DNA from: Amycolatopsis saalfeldensis
Lineage (GTDB): Bacteria > Actinomycetota > Actinomycetes > Mycobacteriales > Pseudonocardiaceae
Assembly: GCF_900110575.1 (NCBI RefSeq)
Contig: NZ_FOEF01000004.1
Span: 124,001 to 188,000, forward strand
DNA length: 64,000 bases
Reading direction: 5' to 3'
Below the pieces are notes generated by a model. It was not told where the DNA came from and made no database searches. It saw nothing but the letters and a program-made list of their open reading frames with translations. The translations under genes and the position numbers were made by a program. Shown piece after piece: positions 7,200 to 15,712 of this stretch (the first letter of the stretch is position 1; every line of letters begins with the position of its first letter).

Positions 7200-8416
7200 C
7201 GCGGGAGACCTTCCTTCGTCGGGACGTAGGCGGGCAGTATCGCACCGACGGCGAACCCCCCGCCGGGTGCGGGCCCGGCCTCGAGCCGTCCGCCGACCAG
7301 CTCCACCCGCTGCCGCAGCCCGCTCAGCCCGGCGCCCGAGCCGGAGCCGGCCAGCGCCGGGTCGGGCGGCCGCGTGCCGCGGGTGTTGGTGACCGCGACG
7401 TCCAGCCCGCCCGGGTGGTAGCGCAGCGAAACCTCGGCCGACGAGCCGGGCGCGTGCTTGCGCACGTTGGTCAAGGCCTCCTGCACCACGCGGTACGCCG
7501 TGCGCGCGACCGTCGGGGAGACCGTGGCGGGGTCGCCGGTCACCGAAAGCCCGGTCGCCACCCCGATCGCGACGGAGCCGGCCACCAGCTCGGCCGGATC
7601 GCCGACCGGGGCCGGGGCCGCGGGCGGTGGCTCGACGTTCGCGCCGTTGCGCAGGACGCCGACGAGGTCGCGCAGTTCGTCCAGCGCGTACGCGCCTTCA
7701 CGGCGGATGTCTTCGGCCGCGCTGCGCACACCCTCGTCCGCCGACGTGACGCGCAGCGCGCCCGCGTGCAGCACCATCAGGCTGAGCCGGTGGGTGACGA
7801 CGTCGTGCATCTCGCTCGCGAGCCGCCGCCGCTCCTCCGCGCGGGCCTGCTCGGCGAGCAGGTGCTGTTCGCGCTCGGCGCGCTCGGCGCGGTCGCGCAG
7901 GGACCGCAGCAGCTGCCGCCGGGCTTCGAAGTACATCGAGACCGCCACCGGCAGCGCGGTGGCCAGCAGGCCGAACGGGGTGGTGTTCCAGGCCGGGTTC
8001 CACGGCCGGGTCGCGAGCAGCGCGAGCACCCCGGCCAGCCACAGCAGCCGCCGGCGGTCCAGCAGCCGGGCGGCCTGGCTGAGCACGACCGGGGTGATCG
8101 TCGGGACGGTCATCAGCGTCGGCTGGACGGCGGGCACCAGCAGGCCGGGGGAGAACAGGTCCGACGCCAGCATCGCCAGCGCGGCCACCACGAGGAAACC
8201 CGCCACCTGAGCGGGGAACCGCAGCAGGAGCAGCACCGAGAAGTCGCAGACCAGCTGGAGCACCAGCGGCGCGTACGGCCCGAGGGCGCCGGGGCTCGGG
8301 CCCGAAGCCAGGAACAGCCCGGTGTCGATCAACGCGAACGCGAGCGCGGAGCCCAGCAGCCAGAGCCCGTCGAACGGCCGGGGCCAGAGGCCTCGCCTGC
8401 GGCCGGATTCCTTCAC
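7196..8416 (-). CDS. DesK-type sensor histidine kinase of the second two-component system
   Basis: 406 residues from a GTG start. Roughly five or six hydrophobic segments lie within residues 15-165. A short coiled linker and the HisKA_3 helix follow (ASEMHDVVTHRLSLMV, phospho-acceptor H204), then the HATPase region (VVQEALTNVRKHAPG and GAGLSGLRQRVELVGG). It is first in the minus-strand run HK-RR-HK-RR. Its promoter must lie in the 167-nt gap shared with the divergent glycosyltransferase gene, which contains a long inverted repeat. Confidence 0.92.
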   Translation of the reverse strand: MKESGRRRGLWPRPFDGLWLLGSALAFALIDTGLFLASGPSPGALGPYAPLVLQLVCDFSVLLLLRFPAQVAGFLVVAALAMLASDLFSPGLLVPAVQPTLMTVPTITPVVLSQAARLLDRRRLLWLAGVLALLATRPWNPAWNTTPFGLLATALPVAVSMYFEARRQLLRSLRDRAERAEREQHLLAEQARAEERRRLASEMHDVVTHRLSLMVLHAGALRVTSADEGVRSAAEDIRREGAYALDELRDLVGVLRNGANVEPPPAAPAPVGDPAELVAGSVAIGVATGLSVTGDPATVSPTVARTAYRVVQEALTNVRKHAPGSSAEVSLRYHPGGLDVAVTNTRGTRPPDPALAGSGSGAGLSGLRQRVELVGGRLEAGPAPGGGFAVGAILPAYVPTKEGLPR

Positions 8417-8480
8417 GCGGCCACGGTATCCGCTCGGCCGCGCGCCCGCGCCGGACCCGCACCGGCCGGGGGACCACCGT

Positions 8481-8523
8481 CGACGAAAGTTGCGGGCGCC
8501 CGCCCGGCGGGCAACTTTCGTCG
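8481..8523. repeat. 13-bp inverted repeat between divergent kinase and glycosyltransferase genes
   Basis: Perfect 13-nt arms, CGACGAAAGTTGC (8481-8493) and GCAACTTTCGTCG (8511-8523), enclose a 17-nt G+C-rich centre that can itself pair as GCCCGCC/GGCGGGC. It lies about 60 nt from both divergent starts, so it could be an operator for both promoters. A structured or mobile-derived repeat is the alternative. No terminator role is expected at this place. Confidence 0.6.
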
Positions 8524-8583
8524 GCCCGATCGGCTACCGAGCGCGCTTACGCGCACCCGGTCCGAAGCGGTGGACTCGGACCC

Positions 8584-10065
8584 ATGACGAGTGAAGGGCT
8601 TACGACGGAACGCTCGCCCGTCCACGCCGCGGCGCGGGAGGTCGAGGCGTTCGCCAGGGGACCGGTGTTCGTGATCGCCGTGCTGGTGGCCGCGGTCCTG
8701 GTGGTGACCAGCACGCGGTACGCGCACGGCTTCGACGAGCTTTATTTCCTGGTGGCCGGTCGAGATCACCCGGCCTGGGGGTATTTCGACCAGCCACCGC
8801 TCGTCCCGCTGCTCGCGGGCACGCTGGACCGGCTGTTCCCCGGCTCGCTGATCGCGTTCCGCGCCCCGATGGCGCTCGCGGCGGCCGCGGGCGTGGTGGT
8901 CACCGCGCTGACCGCGCGTGAGCTGGGCGGCGGCCGCGGAGCCCAGGTGATGGCGGCGGGCGCGTACGCGACGTCCGGCCTGATCGTCATCAGCCACTGG
9001 GTGGCCACGTATGTGCTCGACCCGTTCCTGTGGACGGCGGTGGTCTTCCTGCTGGTGCGGTGGACCCGGACCCGGCGCGACGGCCTGCTCGTCTGGGCCG
9101 GGGTGGTGACGGCGGTGTCGCTGGAGACGAAGTTCCTCATCCCGGCGCTGTGGGCGGCGGTGCTGCTTTCGGCGCTGGTGCTCGGCCCGCGTCAGCTGCT
9201 CTCCCGGCCGAAACTGTGGCTGGGCGGGCTGATCGCGGTCGTCGCGACGATCCCGGCACTGGTCTGGCAGGGCACCCACGGCTGGCCGTACGCGCACATG
9301 GCCGACGTCGTTTCGGCGGAATTCCCGGGATACCTCGCCTTCGCACGGGACGGCCTACTCGGCGCCGGCGTGGGCATCGGCGTGCTCGCGCTCCTGTACG
9401 GCGTGTGGCGGCTGCTGCGGTCGCCGGACCTGCGGCCGTACCGCTACCTCGCCGTGGCGCTGCTGCTGGTGACCATCGCGGTGCTGCTCACCCACGGCCG
9501 CTCGTACTACCTGATGAGCGTCTACTCGCTGCCGTTCGCGGCCGCGGCGACGGAGTTCTCCCGGCGGAAGCTGGTGCGGTGGTGGAAAACGCCGGTGTGG
9601 CTGGCTTTCGTCCTCTCGGCCGCGGTGACCGTGGCGGGGCTGCCGGTGTGGCCGGCTTCGATGAAGGCAACCACGTTCGGGCCCCTCTCGCTGGGCACCG
9701 TGTTCGCCGGGGGCGAGACGGCGCAGAAGGAGGTGGCCGACGGCGTCGGGCACACCTACGCCGCCCTGCCGCCGGAGGTGCGCAAGCAGACGGCGGTGTA
9801 CTCGGAGATCTACCCGTTCGCCGCCGCCGTCGAGTACTACGGCCCGCAGTACGGGATCGACGACGTCTACAGTGGACACCGGGGTTACTGGTACTTCGAC
9901 CGGCCGCCGGACTCGGCGCGCGACGTGCTGTTCGTGGGCTTCGACCCGAACCTGCTGCGGCCGTACTTCGCGTCGGTGACCGAGGTGGTGCCCGGGCTGA
10001 TGTGGCTGTACTCCGGGCGGAAGCAGAATTGGGACCGGATCTGGCCGAAGGTGAGAGCGCAGTGA
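8584..10065 (+). CDS. GT39/ArnT-like membrane glycosyltransferase
   Basis: 493 residues with about ten hydrophobic segments. The N-terminal part fits the GT-C fold of dolichyl/undecaprenyl-phosphate sugar transferases: FDELYFLVAGRDHPAWGYFD places acidic residues in the first extracytoplasmic loop and is followed by QPPLVP, as in PMT_2/ArnT proteins. A soluble C-terminal domain of about 130 residues begins near residue 365. It should transfer a sugar from a polyprenyl-phosphate carrier onto a lipid, glycan or protein outside the membrane; the acceptor is unknown. It overlaps the next gene by GTGA, which points to a joint role with a GPP34-family protein. Confidence 0.85.
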   Translation: MTSEGLTTERSPVHAAAREVEAFARGPVFVIAVLVAAVLVVTSTRYAHGFDELYFLVAGRDHPAWGYFDQPPLVPLLAGTLDRLFPGSLIAFRAPMALAAAAGVVVTALTARELGGGRGAQVMAAGAYATSGLIVISHWVATYVLDPFLWTAVVFLLVRWTRTRRDGLLVWAGVVTAVSLETKFLIPALWAAVLLSALVLGPRQLLSRPKLWLGGLIAVVATIPALVWQGTHGWPYAHMADVVSAEFPGYLAFARDGLLGAGVGIGVLALLYGVWRLLRSPDLRPYRYLAVALLLVTIAVLLTHGRSYYLMSVYSLPFAAAATEFSRRKLVRWWKTPVWLAFVLSAAVTVAGLPVWPASMKATTFGPLSLGTVFAGGETAQKEVADGVGHTYAALPPEVRKQTAVYSEIYPFAAAVEYYGPQYGIDDVYSGHRGYWYFDRPPDSARDVLFVGFDPNLLRPYFASVTEVVPGLMWLYSGRKQNWDRIWPKVRAQ

Positions 10066-10676
10066 CACTTTCCTTGCCCACTCGCGGTTATCTGCTCGCC
10101 TGCGGGGGGACCAGGGGACGGATCTCCGGCCGCCGCCGGGTCGCGATGCTGGTGCGCGCGGCCGTCGTCACCGACCTGCTGCACCGGGGCCGGCTGGCCG
10201 ACCACGGCGGCAAGGCCGGCGTGACCGGCCGGGGCCCGACCGGCGACCTGCTGCTCGACGACGTGCTGGCGAACCTCGCCGAGGACGGGCCGCGGCCGTG
10301 GCGTTCGCTGGTGCGCCGCGACGGCGCGGACACCCTGAGGTCGCTGGAACTCCAGCTCGTCGCGGCCAATCTGCTGCGCGAGCGCAAGACGGGGCTGCTC
10401 GGCCGTTCGGTGCTCGAACTCGCCGACCCCGCGGCGGCGCGGCGGGAGCGGGCCCGCGTCGAAGCCGCGTTGCGAGACCCGGTGTCCGAAGTGGACTCCG
10501 GTGACGCGGCGCTGGCCACTCTCGCCGCGGCGGCGGGTATCGGCTTTTCCCCCAGGGACTTTCGGGCAGATTCGGCCCGGCTGGCGGAGCTGGCCGGACG
10601 CGCGGGCCCGGCCGTGCCCGCGCTGCGGCGCCTGGTCCGGCGGCAGCGCGCCGTCCGGTCCGGCGGCCACGGCTGA
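10062..10676 (+). CDS. GPP34 (GOLPH3/VPS74-like) family protein
   Basis: 204 residues starting with the GTG that overlaps the glycosyltransferase stop. The pattern fits the GPP34 family: an N-terminal helix with short repeats of the type RAAVVTDLLHRGRL, a GDLLLDDVLANLAED segment, and the helix-rich LVAANLLRERKTGLLGRSVLEL region. In eukaryotes GOLPH3/Vps74 binds PI4P and retains glycosyltransferases in the Golgi. Bacterial members are soluble and poorly characterised. The coupling to a membrane glycosyltransferase is striking. The family call rests on pattern recognition. Confidence 0.68.
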   Translation: MTLSLPTRGYLLACGGTRGRISGRRRVAMLVRAAVVTDLLHRGRLADHGGKAGVTGRGPTGDLLLDDVLANLAEDGPRPWRSLVRRDGADTLRSLELQLVAANLLRERKTGLLGRSVLELADPAAARRERARVEAALRDPVSEVDSGDAALATLAAAAGIGFSPRDFRADSARLAELAGRAGPAVPALRRLVRRQRAVRSGGHG

Positions 10677-10860
10677 GGGTTCGCTGCGCGACCGTCCACA
10701 TCGGCTGCGTGACATCGCGCGCGAAGGAGACGGGCCTTTCGGACACGGTTGACGGTTCCCGGGGGCAGCCCGGCCCGGGACCCACGGCGCGCCAAGGATT
10801 CTCGTGCCAGCGTCGGAATCACCGCGACTCCGGCCGAGTCCTTGTGCGAAAGGTTCCGTT

Positions 10861-12027
10861 GTGGCTGTTGAGACAACGGGCAGGTTCGTCGGCGACCTCC
10901 GTGACCCGGCGCCTGCCGAACGGCTCCTGTGGCCCGATGTGGCCAAGGGTGCCTGCATCGTGCTGGTGGTGCTGTGGCACGTGATCATGAAGCAGTACCT
11001 GCAGATCGACTGGCGGATTTCGACGCCGCTGCCCGGCGCGTGGGGCGCGGCGGGTGAACTCCTGCTGCCGTTGCGCATGCCCCTGTTCTTCGCGATTTCC
11101 GGGTTCTTCGCGGCCCGCGCGGTCAACCGGCCGTGGCGCACGGTCGCCCGTTCCCGGGTGGCCAAGTTCTTCTACCTCTACGTGCTGTGGCTGTCCGTGC
11201 ACACGCTGGTGCTGTCGTTCTTCCCCGGCTTCGCCACCGAACACGCCGGGAGCGTGCTCGAATTCGTGTCGCAGCTGACGATCACGCCGACGAACCTCTG
11301 GTACCTCTTCGCGCTCGCCGGCTACTTCGTGCTCGCCAAGCTCTCGCGGCGGCTGCCGTTCTGGATCATGCTCGCGGCGGCGTTCGCCTTGTCCGCCACG
11401 GCATCCGCCGGGCTGGTCGCCGTCCCCGGCGATCGCGGCGGGCTGTACCAGAACCTCTTGTTCTTCCTCGCGGGCAGCTACGGCACTTCGCTCGTCAAAC
11501 GCATCGCCACCGAGGCGAGCTGGCTGCGGTTCGCCCTGATCGGCGTGCCCTACCTCGGCGTGCTCGCCGCGGTCGACCACTTCGGCCTGAAGACGGTCTT
11601 CGGCCTGTGGCCCGTGCTGAGCCTCGTCGCGATCGTGCTGGGCGTGACGGCGGCCGCGCTCGTCACGCGATGGGAGCGGCCGGCGAACGCCATCGCGAGC
11701 GTCGGCAGGCGGACGCTCCCGATCTACGTCATCCACCTGCCGCTGGTCGCCGTGCTGGACGCGGTCCTGCACGATCCGCTGTCCTCGCTCGGCCCGGCGG
11801 CGCAACTGGCCGTCGCGGTCCTCGACCCCATCGTGCTGGTCGCCGCGATCGTCGCGCTTTGCCTGCTGCTGCACCGGATCCTGCCCTCGGCGTGGGTCTT
11901 CGACCTGCCCGCGCGCCGGTCCGCCGAACCCCCGCGAGCTCCGGCCCCCGACGACCGCAACGCGTCGGCGCAGACGATGCCGCTCTACTCGGTGCGGCGC
12001 CCCCAGGCCTTCCCGGGGCCGCGGTAG
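10861..12027 (+). CDS. Acyltransferase family 3 membrane protein
   Basis: 388 residues from the GTG at 10861 (AAAGG lies 8 nt before it; an upstream GTG at 10804 is possible). About ten membrane segments are visible. The family signature is near the N-terminus: PDVAKGACIVLVVLWHVIM contains the conserved histidine after the first hydrophobic stretch, and LRMPLFFAISGFF follows. A late IYVIHLPLVAV motif also fits. Such proteins O-acetylate or succinylate surface polysaccharides, lipids or antibiotics using acyl-CoA from the cytosol. It may modify the glycoconjugate made by the upstream glycosyltransferase, but that link is positional only. Confidence 0.86.
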   Translation: MAVETTGRFVGDLRDPAPAERLLWPDVAKGACIVLVVLWHVIMKQYLQIDWRISTPLPGAWGAAGELLLPLRMPLFFAISGFFAARAVNRPWRTVARSRVAKFFYLYVLWLSVHTLVLSFFPGFATEHAGSVLEFVSQLTITPTNLWYLFALAGYFVLAKLSRRLPFWIMLAAAFALSATASAGLVAVPGDRGGLYQNLLFFLAGSYGTSLVKRIATEASWLRFALIGVPYLGVLAAVDHFGLKTVFGLWPVLSLVAIVLGVTAAALVTRWERPANAIASVGRRTLPIYVIHLPLVAVLDAVLHDPLSSLGPAAQLAVAVLDPIVLVAAIVALCLLLHRILPSAWVFDLPARRSAEPPRAPAPDDRNASAQTMPLYSVRRPQAFPGPR

Positions 12028-12066
12028 GGGCGTCTCCGGCAGCCCCGGCCTGGCACCATGGGGCGC

Positions 12067-12321
12067 ATGGGAGCAAAACTTCGGCTGGTCACCGTGCGCG
12101 GGCGCGCGTTGCGGTGTGTGGTCTGCGGGCACCGGGAATTCTCCTCCCGCGAGGTGAAGCTGAACAGCACCGGCGCGGAGTTCCTCGGCCTGGGCTGGGC
12201 GAACCGGTCGGCCCTCGCGGTCATCTGCGGATCCTGCGGCTACGTGCACGAGTTCGCGGGCCCGCGCCCGGACCTGTGGCGTCCCGAGCAGGGCTACCCG
12301 GCCGAAGTCGAGGTCGACTGA
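12067..12321 (+). CDS. Small zinc-ribbon protein
   Basis: 84 residues from the second ATG (MGAKLRLV; an in-frame ATG 9 nt earlier is possible). Two CxxC pairs, CVVCGHREF and CGSCGYVHEF, about 35 residues apart form a likely zinc ribbon. The rest is short beta-rich sequence. Similar small proteins are widespread in actinobacteria, and their role is not known to me. It is 5 nt upstream of the aminotransferase gene. Confidence 0.72.
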   Translation: MGAKLRLVTVRGRALRCVVCGHREFSSREVKLNSTGAEFLGLGWANRSALAVICGSCGYVHEFAGPRPDLWRPEQGYPAEVEVD

Positions 12322-12326
12322 TTCCG

Positions 12327-13352
12327 GTGGCACAGGCTCGCGTCTGGGGAAGCGGTCACTTCACCGTCCCCGAGGGATACCTCAACACGCCCAGCATCGG
12401 GATCCCGCCCGCGGCGGTGGGGGAGGCCGTGGCCGGCGCCGTGGAGCGATGGCGCGCCGGGGGTGACTCGCCGTCGGGGTTCGACGAGGCCGTCGCGCGG
12501 TCGCGGAGCGGGTTCGGGCGGCTGGCCGGGGTGCCGGCGGAGCGGGTGGCGATCGGGGCGTCGGTCTCCCAGCTCGTCGCGAACGTCGCGGGCGGGCTGG
12601 GCGAAGGCGCGCGCGTGCTGGTCGCGGAGAAGGACTTCACCAGCGTCACCTTCCCGTTCGCCGCGCGGCCGGGCACCCGGCTCACCGAGGCGCCGCTGGC
12701 GAAGCTCGCGGACCACGTCGAGGGGCACGACCTCGTCGCGGTGAGCCTGGTGCAGTCGTCGGACGGGTCGGCGCTGGACGTCGCGGCGCTGCGGGCGGCG
12801 GCCGACAGCGCGGGCGCGGCCGTGCTGCTGGACGTCACGCAGGCCGCCGGGTGGCTGCCGCTCGACGTCGCCTGGGCCGACTGGGTCGTGTGCGCCGGCT
12901 ACAAGTGGCTGTTCTCCCCGCGCGGCTGCGCCTGGCTCGCTGTGCACCCGCGGGCGCACGAGCGCACCCGGCCCGTCGCCGCCGGCTGGTACGCGGGCGA
13001 CGACCCCTGGAAGTCCGTCTACGGCCTGCCGCTGCGCTCGGCGCCTGACGCCCGCGCGTTCGACCTCTCGCCGGTCTGGCTTTCGCACCTCGGCGCGGCG
13101 GAGGCGCTCGACTACGTCACGGGGCTGGACCTCGCCGCGGTCCGCGACCACAACACCGGCCTCGCCGATGCCCTGCTCCAGGCCCTCGGACGGCCGGCAC
13201 GGGGGTCCGCGATCGTGTCGCTGGAGGCGGACCCGGCGCGGGTCGCCGCCGCCGGCGTCGTGTCCGGGTTGCGCGACGGCCGCGTCCGCGTCGGATTCCA
13301 CCTCTACAACACCGCTGACGACGTCGAACGCCTTCTCACCGCATTCGGGTGA
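12327..13352 (+). CDS. Aminotransferase class V-fold PLP-dependent enzyme
   Basis: 341 residues from the GTG at 12327. The fold-type I class V pattern is present: a strand plus acidic residue in AAVLLDVTQAAGWLPLDV, then the PLP lysine K193 in AGYKWLFSPRG. Cysteine desulfurases and kynureninase-like or isopenicillin-epimerase-like enzymes share this motif. The usual catalytic Cys loop of IscS/SufS is not recognised, so a desulfurase role is not favoured. The C-terminal HLYNTADDVERLL resembles other class V members. The substrate is unknown. Confidence 0.85.
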   Translation: MAQARVWGSGHFTVPEGYLNTPSIGIPPAAVGEAVAGAVERWRAGGDSPSGFDEAVARSRSGFGRLAGVPAERVAIGASVSQLVANVAGGLGEGARVLVAEKDFTSVTFPFAARPGTRLTEAPLAKLADHVEGHDLVAVSLVQSSDGSALDVAALRAAADSAGAAVLLDVTQAAGWLPLDVAWADWVVCAGYKWLFSPRGCAWLAVHPRAHERTRPVAAGWYAGDDPWKSVYGLPLRSAPDARAFDLSPVWLSHLGAAEALDYVTGLDLAAVRDHNTGLADALLQALGRPARGSAIVSLEADPARVAAAGVVSGLRDGRVRVGFHLYNTADDVERLLTAFG

Positions 13353-13380
13353 AGCCGCCGGACGCGGTGAACTACGGTAT

Positions 13381-14055
13381 GTGCCCGTGGCTGGTCCCCA
13401 TTTCACCTCTGATCCCTCGGACACGGCACCGCTCGGCGCGGTCCCCGCGCACCCGGGGCCGCCTGCGCCTGGCCGTGGCCCGGCCCGGGACAACCGCACC
13501 CTGCTGCTGCGCGGTGCGGGCCTGGTCGCGATCGCGGTGGTGTCCGGCCTGATCTGGTTCCTGATCCGGCACGACAGCACGCCTGAGCCGGTCGCGCAGC
13601 CGCCCGCGAAGACGAGCGAGTTCGACTACAAGCTCGTCGAGGGGCCGAGCAAGTCCACCGACTGCGCGGCGAAGTCCTACGGCCAGGCACAGAGCTACTT
13701 CAAGAACACGCCCTGCACCTCGCTGTCTCGCGCGCTGTACACGGTGCAGTACGGCGACGCGAAGGCGCTCGTCTCGGTGGCGCTGGTGTCCATGCCGCAG
13801 GCGAGCCAGGCGGCCGAGCTCAAGGCGCTGACCGACCAGGACGGCACCGGCAACGTCACCGACCTGGTGCGCGACCACACCTACAAGGCCGCCGGCGCGC
13901 CCAGCGTGGGCGGTGAGCAGGCCGCGTACGAGTCCCAGGTCAGCGGCTCCGACGTGACCATCGTGCTCACCGACTTCTACGCCAAGCACAAGGACTCGGT
14001 CCTGCTCAAGCGCATCGCCAAGGACGCGCTCCAGCTGTCGGCCAAGCTGCGCTGA
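13381..14055 (+). CDS. Membrane-anchored hypothetical protein
   Basis: 224 residues from the GTG at 13381 (a GTG at 13387 is equally possible). A Pro-rich cytoplasmic tail of about 40 residues is followed by one membrane segment (LVAIAVVSGLIWFLI) and an extracytoplasmic domain of about 160 residues. That domain has two cysteines (near TDCAAKSYG and NTPCTSLSR) that could form a disulphide. The family is not recognised. It is followed by a strong hairpin and a convergent gene. Confidence 0.7.
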   Translation: MPVAGPHFTSDPSDTAPLGAVPAHPGPPAPGRGPARDNRTLLLRGAGLVAIAVVSGLIWFLIRHDSTPEPVAQPPAKTSEFDYKLVEGPSKSTDCAAKSYGQAQSYFKNTPCTSLSRALYTVQYGDAKALVSVALVSMPQASQAAELKALTDQDGTGNVTDLVRDHTYKAAGAPSVGGEQAAYESQVSGSDVTIVLTDFYAKHKDSVLLKRIAKDALQLSAKLR

Positions 14056-14091
14056 CGGATGCCGCGTTCCCCTGGGGGCGCGCGGCATCCG
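14056..14091. terminator. Bidirectional terminator hairpin
   Basis: Arms CGGATGCCGCG (14056-14066) and CGCGGCATCCG (14081-14091) pair perfectly over 11 bp, and the 14-nt centre contains CCCCTGGGG, which can extend the structure. It occupies the whole gap between two convergent genes. No T-run follows. Confidence 0.7.
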
Positions 14092-14096
14092 CCGGG

Positions 14097-15032
14097 CTAG
14101 GACCTCTGGCCGGGCAACGCGATCGCGGTCGGCTTCTCGCCGGCCTGCTGGCGCCACGGCGTGCCGCGGCGGGCGGCCGCGATGAGCGCCTGAAGCGCCA
14201 TGCCGCGGACGCCCTTGTCGTCGGTGCGGTTCACGACGCCGAGCCACGCCGCGGCCGAGTCGGCTTCGGCGGTCGCGACCACGGAGGCGGCCGAAGCGGC
14301 GTCGGTGACCGGCTTGGCCGGCACGTACGCGGCCTCCGGCGCCACCGGCGTGCTGCCCGCGGCGGTGATCACCTGGATGAGCACGTCGCGGCGCGCGGTG
14401 TGCTCGGCGCGGCCGCTCTTGAGCGCGTCGCCGAAGTCGGCCGGCAGGAACGCCGTGACCAGCCCGTACACCCAGAGCGCGGCGTGCTCGGTGGCCAGCG
14501 CCTTCTGCAGCGGGTCGACGGCCTCGGCGGGCACGCTGCCCGACGGCGCGGCGATCGGCTGGGCGTCGTCGCCCCGGCCGATCGACGGCGCGACGCGCTG
14601 GAGCGCCGCGCAGCCGGCGGCGACCGATGCCACCAGCCCCGCGCGGTAGGCGGGCAGCGTGGGCACCAGGTCCTCGGCCTGCTTGCGGACGGCCGCGAGC
14701 CGGTCCTTGAAGCCGGACAGGTCCGCCGGCTCGGGCGCGGGGGCGGGCGTGGTCTTGGGCTGCGGCCGGTTGAGCCGGTCCACTTCGGGCTTCAGGGCGG
14801 CGGCGTGGGCGGCGCGGGCGTCGGCGATCTGGCCGGCCACGTCGCCGCCCGCGCCGGAAGCGAGCTTGCGCGCCGCCGCGGCGTCCGCCTGGGCGGCGGC
14901 CAGCAGCGGGGCCAGCGGGTCCGGGGTTTCGTCGGTGCCCGTCGTGCAGGCGGCGAGCGGGAGGGCCACGGCGGCGACGGCGCCGAGGCGCAGGACGGAG
15001 CGCCGGCTGAGGTCGGTCGGTCTTGCGGTCAC
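14097..15032 (-). CDS. Tat/lipoprotein with ferritin-like DUF4439 domain
   Basis: 311 residues from the GTG at 15032. The N-terminus combines a twin-arginine-like motif ([10 protein letters not shown]), a hydrophobic core and a lipobox ending LAAC. An Ala/Pro-rich spacer follows, then a four-helix-bundle domain starting near [15 protein letters not shown] with paired acidic/His residues, as in ferritin-like DUF4439 proteins. A homologue sits next to rimP in mycobacteria, so the divergent arrangement with rimP here supports the call. Metal binding and function outside the membrane are unproved. Confidence 0.78.
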   Translation of the reverse strand: MTARPTDLSRRSVLRLGAVAAVALPLAACTTGTDETPDPLAPLLAAAQADAAAARKLASGAGGDVAGQIADARAAHAAALKPEVDRLNRPQPKTTPAPAPEPADLSGFKDRLAAVRKQAEDLVPTLPAYRAGLVASVAAGCAALQRVAPSIGRGDDAQPIAAPSGSVPAEAVDPLQKALATEHAALWVYGLVTAFLPADFGDALKSGRAEHTARRDVLIQVITAAGSTPVAPEAAYVPAKPVTDAASAASVVATAEADSAAAWLGVVNRTDDKGVRGMALQALIAAARRGTPWRQQAGEKPTAIALPGQRS

Positions 15033-15166
15033 GTCGGCCCATCCTGCCAGGCCCGGCACCGGCACCGCCGCTCGCGCGTCCCGGCGGGGTCGCAGGATAA
15101 GCTGGTCCACCACCGACCACCGTCGTGACCAGCCCGCGTCACCACCGCCGAACAGGAGTGCTCCAC

Positions 15167-15712
15167 GTGCCCAACGAACTCGCCAGCCGGCTGGAGCCGT
15201 TAGTGGCCGAAGCCGTCACCACCGCGGGTTTCGACCTCGATTCGCTCGAGGTGCAGCAGGCCGGCCGGCGACAGCTGGTGAAGGTCGTCGTCGACTCCGA
15301 CGACGGGATCGGGCTGGACGAGGTCGCCGAGGTCAGCCGCAAGGTGTCCGCGGTGCTCGACGAGAACGAGCACGTGCTCGCGAGCGCGTACACCCTCGAG
15401 GTCACCTCGCCCGGGCTCGACCGGCCGCTGACCCAGCCGCGGCACTGGCGGCGCGCCAAGTTCCGCCTGGTGCGGATCACCCCGGCCGAGGGCGCCGAGT
15501 ACGTCGCCCGCGTCGGGCACGCCGGCCAGGAGGCCGCGCGCGTGCTCGCCGGCGGCAGCCTCCAGGACGTGGCCTACGCGTCCGTGGCCAAGGCCGTGGT
15601 GGAGATCGAATTCAAGCAACCACCGGCGGAAGACCTGAAACTGCTGGAAGAAGACGCGTCCGGCCAGAGCACCGCGGCCGGCCAGACCGAGCCGAAGGAG
15701 GAGTCGAAGTGA
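15167..15712 (+). CDS. rimP: Ribosome maturation factor RimP
   Basis: 181 residues from the GTG at 15167, which follows AGGAG. RimP assists 30S subunit maturation. The N-terminal alpha/beta domain ([25 protein letters not shown]...[14 protein letters not shown]) and the C-terminal SH3-like part ([11 protein letters not shown]) are in family order. The last 20 residues are acidic. The stop overlaps the nusA GTG, so translation is coupled. It starts the conserved rimP-nusA-ylxR-infB operon. Confidence 0.96.
   Translation: MPNELASRLEPLVAEAVTTAGFDLDSLEVQQAGRRQLVKVVVDSDDGIGLDEVAEVSRKVSAVLDENEHVLASAYTLEVTSPGLDRPLTQPRHWRRAKFRLVRITPAEGAEYVARVGHAGQEAARVLAGGSLQDVAYASVAKAVVEIEFKQPPAEDLKLLEEDASGQSTAAGQTEPKEESK

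Noticed and set aside
5371-7245. Long minus frame joining the first kinase to an upstream extension
   Set aside because: The extension runs antisense-frame through the second response regulator gene; the true kinase start is the GTG at 6501.
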